Source: Shimia abyssi
GTDB lineage: Bacteria > Pseudomonadota > Alphaproteobacteria > Rhodobacterales > Rhodobacteraceae
Assembly (NCBI RefSeq): GCF_003014475.1
Contig: NZ_PYGJ01000012.1
Location: 1-64,000 of the forward strand
Length of the DNA stretch: 64,000 bases
Direction: 5' to 3'
The position numbers were made by a program, and so were the translations under genes. Within the stretch, counting starts at the first letter, position 1. Every line of letters begins with the position of its first letter. Under the pieces are notes generated by a model. It worked only from the letters and a program-made list of their open reading frames with translations, was not told the origin of the DNA and did not search any database. Below, in pieces: positions 41,817-51,232 of the stretch.

Positions 41817-42332
41817 TTAATCAAATAACTTGTCGCCTTCGTAGACAGGGCGACCCGCTCGAAGGTCCGCGAGATCACGGATGATGGATTGAAAGAGGCG
41901 TAGTAGAACGAGGCCAAAGCCGATTGGCACAGCCATCAGGAACCAGACCCTACTGATGCGCAGCCCGTCTGTTACGGAGCCGAATTTCGCGGATACGTGA
42001 ACGGTCTCGTACGAGTAATAGAGGGCGACAACGGAAACGGCGACCATCACAAAATCACCAAAAAGGTAGAGCAGTGCTTTTACCCGTGGTGGTACGTAAT
42101 GCATGATCACGTCGATCCGAATATGCCCCCGTTCGCGCACTGCTGCTGCTGCGCCGATCCATGCGAGATAGATGAACGAGTAGCGGACAATCTCTTCGCC
42201 CCAGATCGACGAGTAAGAAAGCAGTTCACGTCTCAGGACTTCGACAAACATCGTCACGACCAACATCGTGTAAAAGACCAGCAACGCCCATCGTTCAGCG
42301 TTTCGGTTCAAGCTTTGCAATATTCGTGCCAT
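41817..42332 (-). CDS. hpsL: TRAP transporter small permease (DctQ), probable HpsL
   Basis: This 171-residue protein has four membrane segments. ERWALLVFYTMLVVTMFVEV is the first, and the DctQ signature YLAWIGAAAAVRERGHIRID follows near residue 55. The third and fourth are FGDFVMVAVSVVALYYSY and WFLMAVPIGFGLVLLRLF. It lies between the large permease and the binding protein genes in the DHPS operon, 112 bases after the binding protein gene. Confidence 0.85.
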   Translation of the reverse strand: MARILQSLNRNAERWALLVFYTMLVVTMFVEVLRRELLSYSSIWGEEIVRYSFIYLAWIGAAAAVRERGHIRIDVIMHYVPPRVKALLYLFGDFVMVAVSVVALYYSYETVHVSAKFGSVTDGLRISRVWFLMAVPIGFGLVLLRLFQSIIRDLADLRAGRPVYEGDKLFD

Positions 42333-42444
42333 GCACGTTTCCTCCCCGCGCCACTACGTGACGCCATCGACCATGTGATCGTTTTCGCGTCAGGAACTCG
42401 GATAGATTGGGGGCGGCAAATATGCGCCGCCCCGGATCGAGCGG

Positions 42445-43590
42445 TTATGCGTCGTGAACGTAATAACGCCCTTTGGTGCCGGCGGCCGCTTCCAACTTGG
42501 CAAAGGTGTCCATGGATCCGGCAAGCTCTACTTTGAACTCGTCCCATTCCGGGCGTTGGTATCCGCCCGCAGCCTGCCATTCACCAAGTTGGTCATCGCT
42601 GAGCGAGTGGAACTCGACGCCAGATTTGACAAGCTCGGCCATGGCATATGCACGTGCCGATGGAACCTTGGCTAGATTTTGGTGCGCAGTCAGTTCGCCA
42701 GCAAATTCAACACCTTCCTGTACATCGGCAGGCAGCGAATTGAACCATTCGAGGTTCATCGAATAGACTTGGCTATCCGGTACAGCCTGGGTGAATGTGA
42801 CGTGGCTCAGGATGTCTTTGAAGCCAAACACGAACAATGCGCCAACTGATGGGTCAAGCGCGTCGGCCACACCTTGTTTGATCGCCGATGGTGTTTCGCC
42901 CCAAGCAACCGGTGTCGGGTTAGCACCAACCATTCGATAGTATTGCTGGAGCATCTTTGAACCCGGAACGCGGAATTTCACACCCGACATGTCGCCTGGA
43001 GTAATAACGGCGTTCCCACCCTTGCGAACGGCCACAACGCGCGGGTCGATGTTGATGTAGAAGAGCGCTTTGAAGCCTGCAGCTTCGATCTTGGGGTGGA
43101 CTTCTGATTTCCACGCATCAGACGTCACGAGGTTCGTGAAACGTTGATTGGAACCGCAGAAGTAGGGCATGTTGATCAGATCTGCAGCGCTAGCGAAGGG
43201 CGCGAAGTTAGACAGTGAATGCTGTGCGCACTGGATTGTGCCAGCCTGAACCGCCTGAACAAGAGCGCCACCCGCGCCAAGCTGTCCGCCGGGTGCAAGT
43301 TTGACATAGATTTTGCCGTTCGTGGCGTTCTGGATGTTTTCCTTGAGGTCGAGCTGCATGATCGGGTAGCTGCGCGATGCGCCAAGAACATATGCAGTTG
43401 CCAACGTCATTGTGTGATCAGCAGCAGCCTGGCGTTCACGCTCTTCCTTGGCAGTCTGAGCCGAGGCTTCGCTCGACCAGAGCAAGCCACCTGCACCAGC
43501 GACGACGGCTGCGGTAAAACTGCCGGACCCGGCCAGCTTTAGAAAGTTACGCCGCTCTTCCGAAGCCAGTTCTAGTTTGTCACGGTCCAT
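42445..43590 (-). CDS. hpsK: TRAP transporter binding protein (DctP), probable HpsK
   Basis: This protein of about 381 residues has an export signal with twin Arg, EERRNFLKLAGSGSF, followed by a hydrophobic run and an Ala-rich cleavage region (SEASAQ). This suggests Tat export. Later parts (GNAVITPGDMSGVKFRVPGS, SAIKQGVADALDPSVGALFV) are typical DctP ligand-contact blocks. ATG at 43590 has AGGGAGG upstream. The binding protein would capture DHPS for HpsLM. The sequence cannot by itself show the ligand. Confidence 0.83.
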   Translation of the reverse strand: MDRDKLELASEERRNFLKLAGSGSFTAAVVAGAGGLLWSSEASAQTAKEERERQAAADHTMTLATAYVLGASRSYPIMQLDLKENIQNATNGKIYVKLAPGGQLGAGGALVQAVQAGTIQCAQHSLSNFAPFASAADLINMPYFCGSNQRFTNLVTSDAWKSEVHPKIEAAGFKALFYINIDPRVVAVRKGGNAVITPGDMSGVKFRVPGSKMLQQYYRMVGANPTPVAWGETPSAIKQGVADALDPSVGALFVFGFKDILSHVTFTQAVPDSQVYSMNLEWFNSLPADVQEGVEFAGELTAHQNLAKVPSARAYAMAELVKSGVEFHSLSDDQLGEWQAAGGYQRPEWDEFKVELAGSMDTFAKLEAAAGTKGRYYVHDA

Positions 43591-43618
43591 GTTTTCCTCC
43601 CTTTGGATCATGTAGTGT

Positions 43619-43801
43619 TCAATTGTCTTTTGATTTTTCGGCCGTCTCTTTTTGCAAAGTCACAACGACAAACGCCAAAGATGCGCAGAACAAGACGATC
43701 ATCTCGCCGACGTCGCCAAGAAACTGAGTTCCGCCATTCGCACCGATTACGACGTTCGCAACAAAGACCGAAAACAAACCGATCGCAGTAAATGTAAACA
43801 A
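43619..43801 (-). CDS. Small membrane protein heading the DHPS operon
   Basis: This 60-residue protein begins at TTG (43801) with GGGGAGG five bases upstream. It has two hydrophobic segments: FTAIGLFSVFVANVVIGANG and MIVLFCASLAFVVVTLQ, then a charged tail KETAEKSKDN. It is the first gene downstream of the operators and just before hpsK (28 bases), so it probably belongs to the transport operon. I know no family for it. It could be an accessory subunit of the TRAP permease; this is inference. Confidence 0.55.
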   Translation of the reverse strand: MFTFTAIGLFSVFVANVVIGANGGTQFLGDVGEMIVLFCASLAFVVVTLQKETAEKSKDN

Positions 43802-43829
43802 AGCAGCCTCCCCACTCCGATTCTTGATG

Positions 43830-43868
43830 AATGTAAGCGCTTACATTGATTTATGCAAGCGCTTACAT
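43830..43868. promoter_or_regulatory. Two LacI-type operators overlapping a promoter for the DHPS operon
   Basis: AATGTAAGCGCTTACATT at 43830-43847 is a perfect 18-base palindrome. A second site, ATGCAAGCGCTTACAT at 43853-43868, is nearly palindromic. Centres are 22 bases apart, about two helical turns. On the minus strand TTGCAT and TACATT, 17 bases apart, fit -35 and -10 elements and fall inside the two sites. The central AGCGCT matches LacI/GalR-family operators, and the regulator gene starts at 43950. Repression of the leftward operon by that regulator is the natural reading. Confidence 0.7.
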
Positions 43869-43949
43869 TTGGCGTGGTGCGAGATAAGTTGCTACTGGTT
43901 GAAACTGGAGTTATTGGGCGAGGGCCACGCACTAAGGGCTGATTTAGAT

Positions 43950-44993
43950 ATGGGAAAATCGGGACAACCTCGGGCGAGCGGTAAGCGACCTTCGTCTCCT
44001 ACATTAGAAGATGTCGCGCGCATGTCGCGTGTTTCGACAGCAACGGTGTCGCGCTGTCTGAATAATCCATCTCAGGTTTCAGAGGCGACGCGTGAGCAAG
44101 TTCTGAAGGCGGTCAACGCATTGGGGTATGCGCCGAATTTCGGTGCGAGGGCGCTGGCGGCAAAAAGAACGAACACGTTCGGCGCAATCATTCCAACCAT
44201 GGACAACGCCATTTTTGCGCGTGGCTTGCAGGCATTTCAGGAAGAGCTGGGTCGACATGGTGTCACAACACTTGTGGCGAGTTCGTCTTACAGCCCAGAG
44301 TTGGAAGAAGAGCAAATTCGCGCGCTAGTGGCACGGGGTGCAGATGCTCTGTTGTTGATCGGACATGATCGCACCGAAAAAAGCTATGCATTCCTCGAGC
44401 AACACCAGATACCTTATGTTGTCGCCTGGACATTCAACAAGGATCAGGCCCGACCTTCCATTGGCTTTGACAATCGCAAAGCAATGGCAAGTTTGACTGA
44501 ACATGTTTTGCGGCAAGGGCACAGGCGCATTGCACTTGTGTCTGCACCCAAATCGGGAAATGACCGCGCCCGAGAACGATGCGACGGTGTGCATGACGCC
44601 ATGATGGCTAATGGCTTAGAACCCGCTGACCTTGTCGTCATTGAAACGCCGTATTCGATTTCCAATGGCGCCAAGGCATTTGAACGCCTGATGGAGCAGA
44701 CAAATCGCCCGACTGCTGTTTTGTGCGGCAACGACGTGTTGGCGGCGGGTGCGCTGACGATGGCGAACAAATTGGGCGTAGACGTACCGGGCGAAGTGTC
44801 GATCACTGGCTTTGATGACATTGAAATTGCGGAAATTGTCTCACCGGCTCTGACGACTGTGCATGTTCCGCACAGAAACATGGGGGCGGGCGCGGCCAAG
44901 TTGTTGGTAGGCATGCGAAACGGGGCGAGTGGCGCGACGCGCATTGAGTTGCAGGCGGATATCAAACTGCGTGCTTCGCTTGGGCCCGTTTAA
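43950..44993 (+). CDS. hpsR: LacI-family regulator of the DHPS cluster
   Basis: This protein of about 347 residues has a LacI HTH (TLEDVARMSRVSTATVSRCL near 20-39) and hinge (RALAAKRTNTFGAIIPTMDN), then a periplasmic-binding-like effector domain ending with FDDIEIAEIVSPALTTV. Start ATG at 43950 puts the HTH at the correct distance; the frame is open to 43824 but that would include the operators. It is divergent from the TRAP-hps-suy operon and lies beside the two operators described. It likely senses DHPS or sulfolactate. The symbol is by analogy. Confidence 0.82.
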   Translation: MGKSGQPRASGKRPSSPTLEDVARMSRVSTATVSRCLNNPSQVSEATREQVLKAVNALGYAPNFGARALAAKRTNTFGAIIPTMDNAIFARGLQAFQEELGRHGVTTLVASSSYSPELEEEQIRALVARGADALLLIGHDRTEKSYAFLEQHQIPYVVAWTFNKDQARPSIGFDNRKAMASLTEHVLRQGHRRIALVSAPKSGNDRARERCDGVHDAMMANGLEPADLVVIETPYSISNGAKAFERLMEQTNRPTAVLCGNDVLAAGALTMANKLGVDVPGEVSITGFDDIEIAEIVSPALTTVHVPHRNMGAGAAKLLVGMRNGASGATRIELQADIKLRASLGPV

Positions 44994-45146
44994 CCGACAG
45001 GTGCGCATTTTGGCGGCGCGGGCGGTTTAATCTGACCCCGAACAAGTGGTGCAGCGAAGGCTTTGCGCAATGGCGAGTCTCGCTTGCGCCCCGGTCAGCG
45101 GAGGGGTAAACGCTTGCTGCACGTATTTACCGGAGAGAGCCCGCTT

Positions 45147-45434
45147 ATGTCGATCGACACCGATACCGCCGCGCGCGTTGCCAAGCTTGCGCGCATCAAA
45201 GTCGAAGAAGATGCGTTGCCTGCGTTGGCGCAGGAGTTCAATACGATTCTCGGCTTTATTGAGCAGCTGAACGAAGTGGATGTTGATGGGGTTGAGCCGA
45301 TGACGTCGGTCACGCCGATGCGTCTCAAGCGCCGCGAAGATGTGGTGACCGATGGCGGTCAGCAAGACAAAGTTCTGTTCAACGCGCCTGACGCGCGCGA
45401 AGGTTTTTTTGCGGTTCCTAAGGTGGTTGAATAA
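45147..45434 (+). CDS. gatC: Asp-tRNA(Asn)/Glu-tRNA(Gln) amidotransferase subunit GatC
   Basis: This 95-residue protein begins [20 protein letters not shown] and ends [10 protein letters not shown], the standard GatC sequence (APDAREGFF and VPKVVE near the end). ATG at 45147 is the family start; the frame is open further to 45063. GatC stabilises GatA in the GatCAB complex that converts misacylated Glu-tRNA(Gln) and Asp-tRNA(Asn). Its stop overlaps the gatA start. No gatB lies in the window. Confidence 0.95.
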   Translation: MSIDTDTAARVAKLARIKVEEDALPALAQEFNTILGFIEQLNEVDVDGVEPMTSVTPMRLKRREDVVTDGGQQDKVLFNAPDAREGFFAVPKVVE

Positions 45435-46921
45435 TGAGCGATCTAAACACGCTGGGGCTGGCTGAAGCCCGCGATAAACTGCGCAATGGTAATGTGACGT
45501 CGGTCGAACTGACTGAGGCATGTTTGACCGCGATCGAAGGCGCCGGGGCGCTGAATGCCTTTGTGCACAACACGCCCGAGTTGGCCATAGAGCAAGCCAA
45601 GGCCGCGGATCTGCGGATCAAGGCGGGAGATGCGCCGGATATGTGCGGTTTGCCGCTGGGGATCAAGGATCTGTTTTGCACCAAAGGTGTTCCAAGTCAG
45701 GCGGCCAGCGGCATTTTGAACGGTTTTGTGCCAGGGTACGAGTCCACCGTTACCCAAAACCTGTTCGATGCGGGCGCAGTTATGCTGGGCAAGTTGAACA
45801 TGGATGAGTTTGCGATGGGGTCGTCTAACGAGACGTCCGTCTATGGCAATGCGGTTAGCCCGTGGCGTCGTGGGAATGAAGAGACAGCCTTGACGCCCGG
45901 CGGAAGCTCGGGTGGATCGGCTTCGGCTGTCGCCGCGGATCTGTGCCTTGCCGCGACAGGGACTGATACAGGTGGGTCCATCCGACAGCCTGCAGCCTTT
46001 GTAGGTATCACGGGTATCAAACCGACCTATGGGCGCTGTTCGCGTTGGGGTGTGGTTGCCTTCGCGAGCTCGCTAGATCAGGCGGGACCGATGACGAAGA
46101 ATGTCCGTGATGCGGCGATCATGCTGGAAACGATGTGCAGTCATGACCCCAAGGACAGCACAAGTGCCGATCTGGCCGTGCCAAATTTTGAGGCGATGCT
46201 GACCGGTGATATCCGCGGCAAGAAGATCGGTATTCCAAAGGAGTACCAAATGGATGGTATGCCTGCGGAGATTGACGCACTTTGGGCCGAAGGGCGCGAG
46301 ATGCTCAAGGTGGCTGGGGCTGAGATCGTGGATATCAGTTTGCCGCATACAAAGTATGCGTTGCCCGCGTATTATGTGATTGCGCCTGCCGAGGCCTCCT
46401 CGAACCTCGCACGGTATGATGGGGTGCGCTACGGTCAGCGCGCCACTTTGGCGCAAGGTGATGGCATCACTGAAATGTACGAAAAAACCCGTGCTGAAGG
46501 GTTTGGTCATGAAGTGCAGCGTCGCGTTATGGTTGGCACCTATGTTCTGTCAGCAGGTTTTTATGACGCCTATTATAACCGTGCCCGCAGGGTCCGTGCC
46601 TTGATCAAGAAGGACTTTGAGGATGTGTTCGCACAAGGTGTGGACGCAATCCTGACCCCGGCAACGCCGTCTGCGGCTTTTGGCCTTGGTGAGATGACAG
46701 ACGCGGATCCGGTTAAGATGTACCTGAACGACGTGTTTACAGTGACAGTGAACCTCGCTGGGTTGCCCGGGATTGCAGTGCCAGCCGGACTGGATTCACA
46801 AGGTTTGCCGCTTGGCTTGCAGTTGATCGGGCGTCCATGGGAAGAGGGTGATCTGCTGAACGCCGCCTATGCGCTGGAACAGGCTGCCGGGTTTGTGGCC
46901 AAGCCGCAAAAATGGTGGTAA
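45434..46921 (+). CDS. gatA: Asp-tRNA(Asn)/Glu-tRNA(Gln) amidotransferase subunit GatA
   Basis: This 495-residue amidase-signature enzyme supplies ammonia for tRNA-dependent amidation. The Ser-cisSer-Lys triad is visible: Lys in [13 protein letters not shown] (near 77), cis-Ser and nearby Ser in [18 protein letters not shown] (near 155), and the nucleophile region [18 protein letters not shown] (near 180). Length and order are typical. The ATG overlaps the gatC stop, so they are made together. Confidence 0.96.
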   Translation: MSDLNTLGLAEARDKLRNGNVTSVELTEACLTAIEGAGALNAFVHNTPELAIEQAKAADLRIKAGDAPDMCGLPLGIKDLFCTKGVPSQAASGILNGFVPGYESTVTQNLFDAGAVMLGKLNMDEFAMGSSNETSVYGNAVSPWRRGNEETALTPGGSSGGSASAVAADLCLAATGTDTGGSIRQPAAFVGITGIKPTYGRCSRWGVVAFASSLDQAGPMTKNVRDAAIMLETMCSHDPKDSTSADLAVPNFEAMLTGDIRGKKIGIPKEYQMDGMPAEIDALWAEGREMLKVAGAEIVDISLPHTKYALPAYYVIAPAEASSNLARYDGVRYGQRATLAQGDGITEMYEKTRAEGFGHEVQRRVMVGTYVLSAGFYDAYYNRARRVRALIKKDFEDVFAQGVDAILTPATPSAAFGLGEMTDADPVKMYLNDVFTVTVNLAGLPGIAVPAGLDSQGLPLGLQLIGRPWEEGDLLNAAYALEQAAGFVAKPQKWW

Positions 46922-46955
46922 AATAGCCGCCAGGCAAGAAAAGCAGGTCAAATAA

Positions 46956-47813
46956 ATGAAACGGTTTATCCTAGCGGGATGTGCGCTGGTGGCACTTGGT
47001 GCATGCCAGCCAAAAATACCGGACAGCGCGGCGGGTGTTGGGTTTGATAACCAGGTAAATTCACCACAAGCACGTGCGCGCCGTGATGCGCAACTTAGCG
47101 GGCAGGCGGTTCCACCGTCACAGGTTGTATCACAGGAGACCATACCAGAGGCTCCACGTGTTACTGCACAGCCCTTGAGTTCGGGAGAACCGCTGTCGGC
47201 AACGTCTGCTGTTAATCGCCCGGCGCCAACCGCAACGGTAACAGCTGCTAGTACTACAGGTGCGACGACGCAACGTACTAGCGCGCCAGGCACGTCAGGT
47301 AACGATGCATCCGACATTGCAAGAGACACTCAAGCAGCCCTTGCAGCCGCGCAAACCAATTCTGGACAAGCACCGCTTGAAGCGAGCCCGTCCAATCCAC
47401 CGCCACCTGTTTTGTCCAATCCAGGTATCTCGGACGAGAATGACTTTGCCGCAGTAGGGGAGCGTCGCTCGCTTGAGGCGGATGCTGCACAGCGCGAGCG
47501 CAACAAGGCAAATTATACACTGATCCAGCCAACAGAAGTGCCAAAGCGCAGCGGGAATTCCGGGCCGAATATTGTGGCTTACGCGCTATCTACAAATAAC
47601 CCTAGAGGTACACGCGCCTACCAGCGCATTGGATTTAGCTCGGCTTCTAGATATGAAAAGAACTGCGCAAAATATGCCCGTGCAGATCAGGCACAAAGCG
47701 CATTTCTGTCTCGCGGTGGCCCAAAAGTGGACCGGCTGGGGTTGGACCCTGACGGGGACGGCTACGCTTGTGATTGGGACCCGTCACCGTTTCGCAAGGC
47801 AGCCCGGAACTGA
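46956..47813 (+). CDS. Lipoprotein with low-complexity middle and Excalibur-like end
   Basis: This 285-residue protein has a lipobox, FILAGCALVALGACQPKI, so Cys17 should be lipidated and the protein anchored to a membrane. The middle (about 40-160) is rich in Ser, Thr, Ala, Pro and Gln, like a flexible linker. The C-terminus (about 220-280) has ASRYEKNCAKYARADQAQ and LGLDPDGDGYACDWDPSPF, a calcium-binding Excalibur-type motif. Function unknown; an envelope role is likely. It is followed after 3 bases by an amidase gene. Confidence 0.8.
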   Translation: MKRFILAGCALVALGACQPKIPDSAAGVGFDNQVNSPQARARRDAQLSGQAVPPSQVVSQETIPEAPRVTAQPLSSGEPLSATSAVNRPAPTATVTAASTTGATTQRTSAPGTSGNDASDIARDTQAALAAAQTNSGQAPLEASPSNPPPPVLSNPGISDENDFAAVGERRSLEADAAQRERNKANYTLIQPTEVPKRSGNSGPNIVAYALSTNNPRGTRAYQRIGFSSASRYEKNCAKYARADQAQSAFLSRGGPKVDRLGLDPDGDGYACDWDPSPFRKAARN

Positions 47814-47816
47814 TTT

Positions 47817-48494
47817 TTGGCTGGGCAGTTGGATATAGTTGATCGCCCGTCGCCAAATTTTGGACCCCGTAGGGACGAGTTGAGGCCTGAGTATGTCGTC
47901 CTGCACTATACGGCAATGAAAACGGCTGACGCGGCGTTGGAGAGGCTGTGTGATCCAGAATTTGAGGTTTCGGCACATTACCTAATAACAGAAGTTGGGC
48001 AAGTCATTCGGCTGGTCGACGAGCGATTTCGCGCTTGGCATGCCGGGGCAGGGATGTGGCAGGGCAAGGATGACCTGAATTCGAGATCAATCGGGATTGA
48101 ATTGGCCAATCGGGGCAATCATCCCTTTTCTAATTTGCAAATGAACGCCTTGGAATTGCTTCTTGCTGGTATTCTGCAACGCTGGGAGCTTTCTCCGTCT
48201 TGTGTAATAGGACATTCGGACATGGCACCGGATCGCAAGAAGGACCCTGGTCGGCGTTTTGACTGGCGGCGGCTAGCGCACCAAAGGTTGGCAGTTTGGT
48301 CTGATCTGGGTGGCAATCCATTGTGCAAGAGTTTGCCATGGTCTGAGAGCGCGGCAAGGATCGGATATTCGTTAGACGATCAGGTCGCAGCTTTGGACGC
48401 TTTTCGCGCGCGATTTCGGCCGTGGAAAACAGGGCCGCAAGATGGTGAGGATGCTGTTTTGGCTGAAAGCGTGGCGAACCTAATAGAGCGCTGA
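47817..48494 (+). CDS. N-acetylmuramoyl-L-alanine amidase (AmpD-like)
   Basis: This 225-residue protein is an amidase-2 (AmpD/PGRP) domain without a signal peptide. Zinc ligands appear as His in YVVLHYTAMKTADAALERL (near 30), His in CVIGHSDMAPDRKKDPG and the Asp in KKDPG (near 145). It cleaves the amide between muramic acid and L-Ala in cell-wall turnover products. Start TTG at 47817 is uncertain; a downstream TTG at 47832 is close to the family start. The gene follows the lipoprotein tightly and ends before a terminator at 48515. Confidence 0.85.
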   Translation: MAGQLDIVDRPSPNFGPRRDELRPEYVVLHYTAMKTADAALERLCDPEFEVSAHYLITEVGQVIRLVDERFRAWHAGAGMWQGKDDLNSRSIGIELANRGNHPFSNLQMNALELLLAGILQRWELSPSCVIGHSDMAPDRKKDPGRRFDWRRLAHQRLAVWSDLGGNPLCKSLPWSESAARIGYSLDDQVAALDAFRARFRPWKTGPQDGEDAVLAESVANLIER

Positions 48495-48514
48495 AACTCT
48501 GAGTCAGCGCCGCG

Positions 48515-48560
48515 CAAAACACCCGCCCCCCCTTTTTGAAGAGGGAATGCGGGTATTTTG
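48515..48560. terminator. Bidirectional intrinsic terminator
   Basis: CAAAACACCCGC and GCGGGTATTTTG form a stem with one mismatch, and the interior adds CCC/GGG around a T-rich loop. It lies between the convergent amidase and ettA genes. Confidence 0.7.
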
Positions 48561-48571
48561 GTGTTCGTACC

Positions 48572-50227
48572 TTAGCGTGAGAACTTCTTGTGTTTCAAAC
48601 GCTTGGGTTCCAGCGCGTCGGGACCAAGGCGCCGCTTTTTGTCTTCTTCGTAGTCTTCAAAGTTGCCTTCAAACCACTCAACATGGGCATCCCCTTCGAA
48701 CGCGAGGATGTGCGTGCAAATCCGGTCGAGGAAGAAGCGGTCGTGCGAAATGACGACGGCGCAACCGGCAAACTCTGTCAGAGCATCTTCTAGTGCGCGC
48801 AGGGTTTCAACATCCAGATCGTTTGTCGGTTCATCGAGGAGCAGCACATTGCCGCCTTCTTTGAGCAGGCGCGCCATGTGCACACGGTTGCGCTCACCAC
48901 CAGACAAAAGCGAGAGTTTCTTTTGCTGATCGCCGCCTTTGAAGTTGAAGGACGAGCAGTAAGCGCGAGAATTGACCTGTGCGTCGCCCAATTCAATGAT
49001 TTCAGCGCCGCCAGAGATCGCTTCCCAGACGGTATCATTGTCCTTGAGGTCGTCGCGCGACTGGTCGACATAAGACAGCTGCACAGTGTCGCCGTAGCTG
49101 ACCGAGCCTTCGTCTGGCTGTTCCTGTCCGGTCAACATTTTGAACAATGTCGACTTACCCGCACCGTTGGGGCCGATAACGCCGACAATGCCACCCGGAG
49201 GCAGCGAGAATTCCAGGTTTTCGATCAGTTGCTTATCGCCATAATGTTTTCCAAGACCTTCAACGTCGATAACCTTGGAACCCAAACGTGGACCGTTTGG
49301 AATAACAATCTGGGCGCGGGACAGCTTTTCGCGCTCGGACTGGTTGGCAAGATCGTTATAGGCATTGATCCGGGCCTTTGACTTGGCCTGCCGCGCCTTT
49401 TGTCCCTGACGCATCCATTCCAGTTCGCGTTCCAGAGTTTTCTGCTTGGATTTATCTTCACGGGCTTCTTGCTCAAGGCGTTTTGCTTTTTGCTCCAGCC
49501 AAGCGGAATAGTTGCCCTCGTACGGGATACCACGGCCGCGATCCAGTTCTAGGATCCAGCCGGTGATGTCGTCGAGGAAATACCGATCGTGTGTCACGAT
49601 CAGGATTGTGCCCTTGTAATCGATCAGGTGCTGTTGCAGCCATGCGATGGTTTCCGCGTCAAGGTGGTTGGTCGGTTCGTCGAGCAGCAGCATTTCGGGC
49701 GCTTCGAGCAACAGTTTGCAAAGCGCGACACGGCGTTTTTCACCACCCGAAAGGTTGGCAATTTCGGCATCATCTGGAGGGCAGCGCAACGCCTCCATAG
49801 AGACGTCGATCTGGCTGTCCAGATCCCAGAGATTTTCCGCGTCGATCTTATCTTGAAGCTCGGCCATTTCATCGGCCGTTTCATCCGAATAATTCATGGC
49901 CAGCTCGTTGTACCGGTCAAGGATCGCCTTTTTCCCGGCAACGCCGAGCATCACGTTTTCACGCACCGAAAGCGACTCATCAAGCTGTGGTTCCTGAGGC
50001 AGGTAGCCAACTTTAGCTCCTTCAGCCGACCAAGCTTCGCCGGTGAAATCCTTGTCGAGCCCGGCCATGATTTTCATCAGGGTCGATTTGCCGGCGCCGT
50101 TGACGCCGACAACACCGATTTTCACACCGGGCAGAAAGGATAGGTGGATGTTCTCGAAACACTTCTTGCCGCCCGGGTAGGTCTTGGAGACCCCCTGCAT
50201 GTGGTAGACGTATTGATAGGATGCCAT
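48572..50227 (-). CDS. ettA: Energy-dependent translational throttle EttA (ABC-F)
   Basis: This protein of about 551 residues has two ABC domains and no membrane segments. Domain 1 has Walker A GVVGVNGAGKSTLMKI (near 37), signature ANLSGGEKRRVALCKLLLE and Walker B LLLDEPTNHLDAETIAW. Domain 2 has GPNGAGKSTLFKMLTG (near 350), LLSGGERNRVHMARLLKEG and LLLDEPTNDLDVET. The linker with the ARQAKSKARINAYNDL segment is that of EttA, which binds the ribosome E site and gates early elongation with the ATP/ADP ratio. Start ATG at 50227 (MASYQYVYHMQGVSK) is the family start. Confidence 0.93.
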   Translation of the reverse strand: MASYQYVYHMQGVSKTYPGGKKCFENIHLSFLPGVKIGVVGVNGAGKSTLMKIMAGLDKDFTGEAWSAEGAKVGYLPQEPQLDESLSVRENVMLGVAGKKAILDRYNELAMNYSDETADEMAELQDKIDAENLWDLDSQIDVSMEALRCPPDDAEIANLSGGEKRRVALCKLLLEAPEMLLLDEPTNHLDAETIAWLQQHLIDYKGTILIVTHDRYFLDDITGWILELDRGRGIPYEGNYSAWLEQKAKRLEQEAREDKSKQKTLERELEWMRQGQKARQAKSKARINAYNDLANQSEREKLSRAQIVIPNGPRLGSKVIDVEGLGKHYGDKQLIENLEFSLPPGGIVGVIGPNGAGKSTLFKMLTGQEQPDEGSVSYGDTVQLSYVDQSRDDLKDNDTVWEAISGGAEIIELGDAQVNSRAYCSSFNFKGGDQQKKLSLLSGGERNRVHMARLLKEGGNVLLLDEPTNDLDVETLRALEDALTEFAGCAVVISHDRFFLDRICTHILAFEGDAHVEWFEGNFEDYEEDKKRRLGPDALEPKRLKHKKFSR

Positions 50228-50356
50228 TGGCTCGACTCCGTTCGCCATAAGTCACGTTGGCGGGTGTGATAGCGGAACGGAAGAGGAGGGCCAAGCGATT
50301 TCGGATTGCATAGCGTTTGATTGAGTGAGCTGCAGCTGGTGGCCAGGTTAATCCGT

Positions 50357-51232
50357 CTAGAGATGCTTTTCGAAGAAAACATCCGGGTAAGGGTCATCAT
50401 TGAAGCGATCGATTTCCTGCCATCCTGTCGAGCGGTAGAGTTTGACAGCTTCGGGAAGAGCTGAGTTGGTGTCGAGCCGAAGAGTTTTCATGCCAAGGGC
50501 GCGGGCTTCTTTTTCTGCTTTGTCCATCAGACGTTTTGCGAGGCCAAGGCCGCGCGCCGTTTTTGAAACCCATAGGCGTTTTATCTCGCCATAACCTTTG
50601 TCCGTTCCCTTGACGCCGACACAACCAACAGGCAGCCCATCTAGATAGGCGACCAAAAATGAGCCTCTTGGCGGTGTTAGGTCAGCTGCGTCTGGATCAG
50701 CCGACAAGTTGACATCAAACCCCGTGTCAAGCCGTTCGGAGAGCTCTGAATAATACGCTTGCAGGCAGTTTAGGGCATCATCAGCCGCTGATGATATCTG
50801 CAAGATAGTCAAGCTTTCGTGTGTCAGCGCGTTCGCGATTGTATCCATGGCGTTTAATAACTCTTCTGGTTCAGGGCAGCGCAGCAGCATTCCTCTTGCA
50901 CTGTCTTCGGATAATTTTTCATAGGCTTCGAATTCAATTTCGCCATACCTTGTGAGCGTCGCCTTTCGCCTGCGGCCATCCTTCGCATCCTGTTGAACGA
51001 TCAAAAGGCCTTCATCCGAGAGAGTTCGCAAATAGCGGCTGAGCAAAGTCTTGTCCAAGCCGAGGTATTCGCGGATTCTTTCCAGATCTTGGCCAACCGT
51101 ACCAATCGCGTGAATGACGCGCGCCAATCCTAGGGCGCGTCCCCGGCCAAGAAATGACTGATTCAGCGCCCCGGTTTCGCGGGTAATGGCGCGGTTGAAG
51201 CGGCGAACTCTGAGTATCGGATCGAATGTCAT
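50357..51232 (-). CDS. MarR-type regulator fused to a GNAT acetyltransferase
   Basis: This 291-residue protein joins a MarR winged helix and a GNAT domain. The helix-turn-helix region is [20 protein letters not shown] (about 48-67) followed by the wing with [15 protein letters not shown]. The GNAT domain from about 160 has [20 protein letters not shown] and the acetyl-CoA loop [17 protein letters not shown] near 225, ending [17 protein letters not shown]. Such MarR-GNAT fusions are common in proteobacteria. Substrate and regulon are unknown. It is divergent from nadD. Confidence 0.87.
   Translation of the reverse strand: MTFDPILRVRRFNRAITRETGALNQSFLGRGRALGLARVIHAIGTVGQDLERIREYLGLDKTLLSRYLRTLSDEGLLIVQQDAKDGRRRKATLTRYGEIEFEAYEKLSEDSARGMLLRCPEPEELLNAMDTIANALTHESLTILQISSAADDALNCLQAYYSELSERLDTGFDVNLSADPDAADLTPPRGSFLVAYLDGLPVGCVGVKGTDKGYGEIKRLWVSKTARGLGLAKRLMDKAEKEARALGMKTLRLDTNSALPEAVKLYRSTGWQEIDRFNDDPYPDVFFEKHL

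Noticed and set aside
37426-44993. CRISPR array or phage integration site in the DHPS cluster
   Set aside because: No regularly spaced repeats, integrase or tRNA end were seen; the only repeats are the LacI operators.
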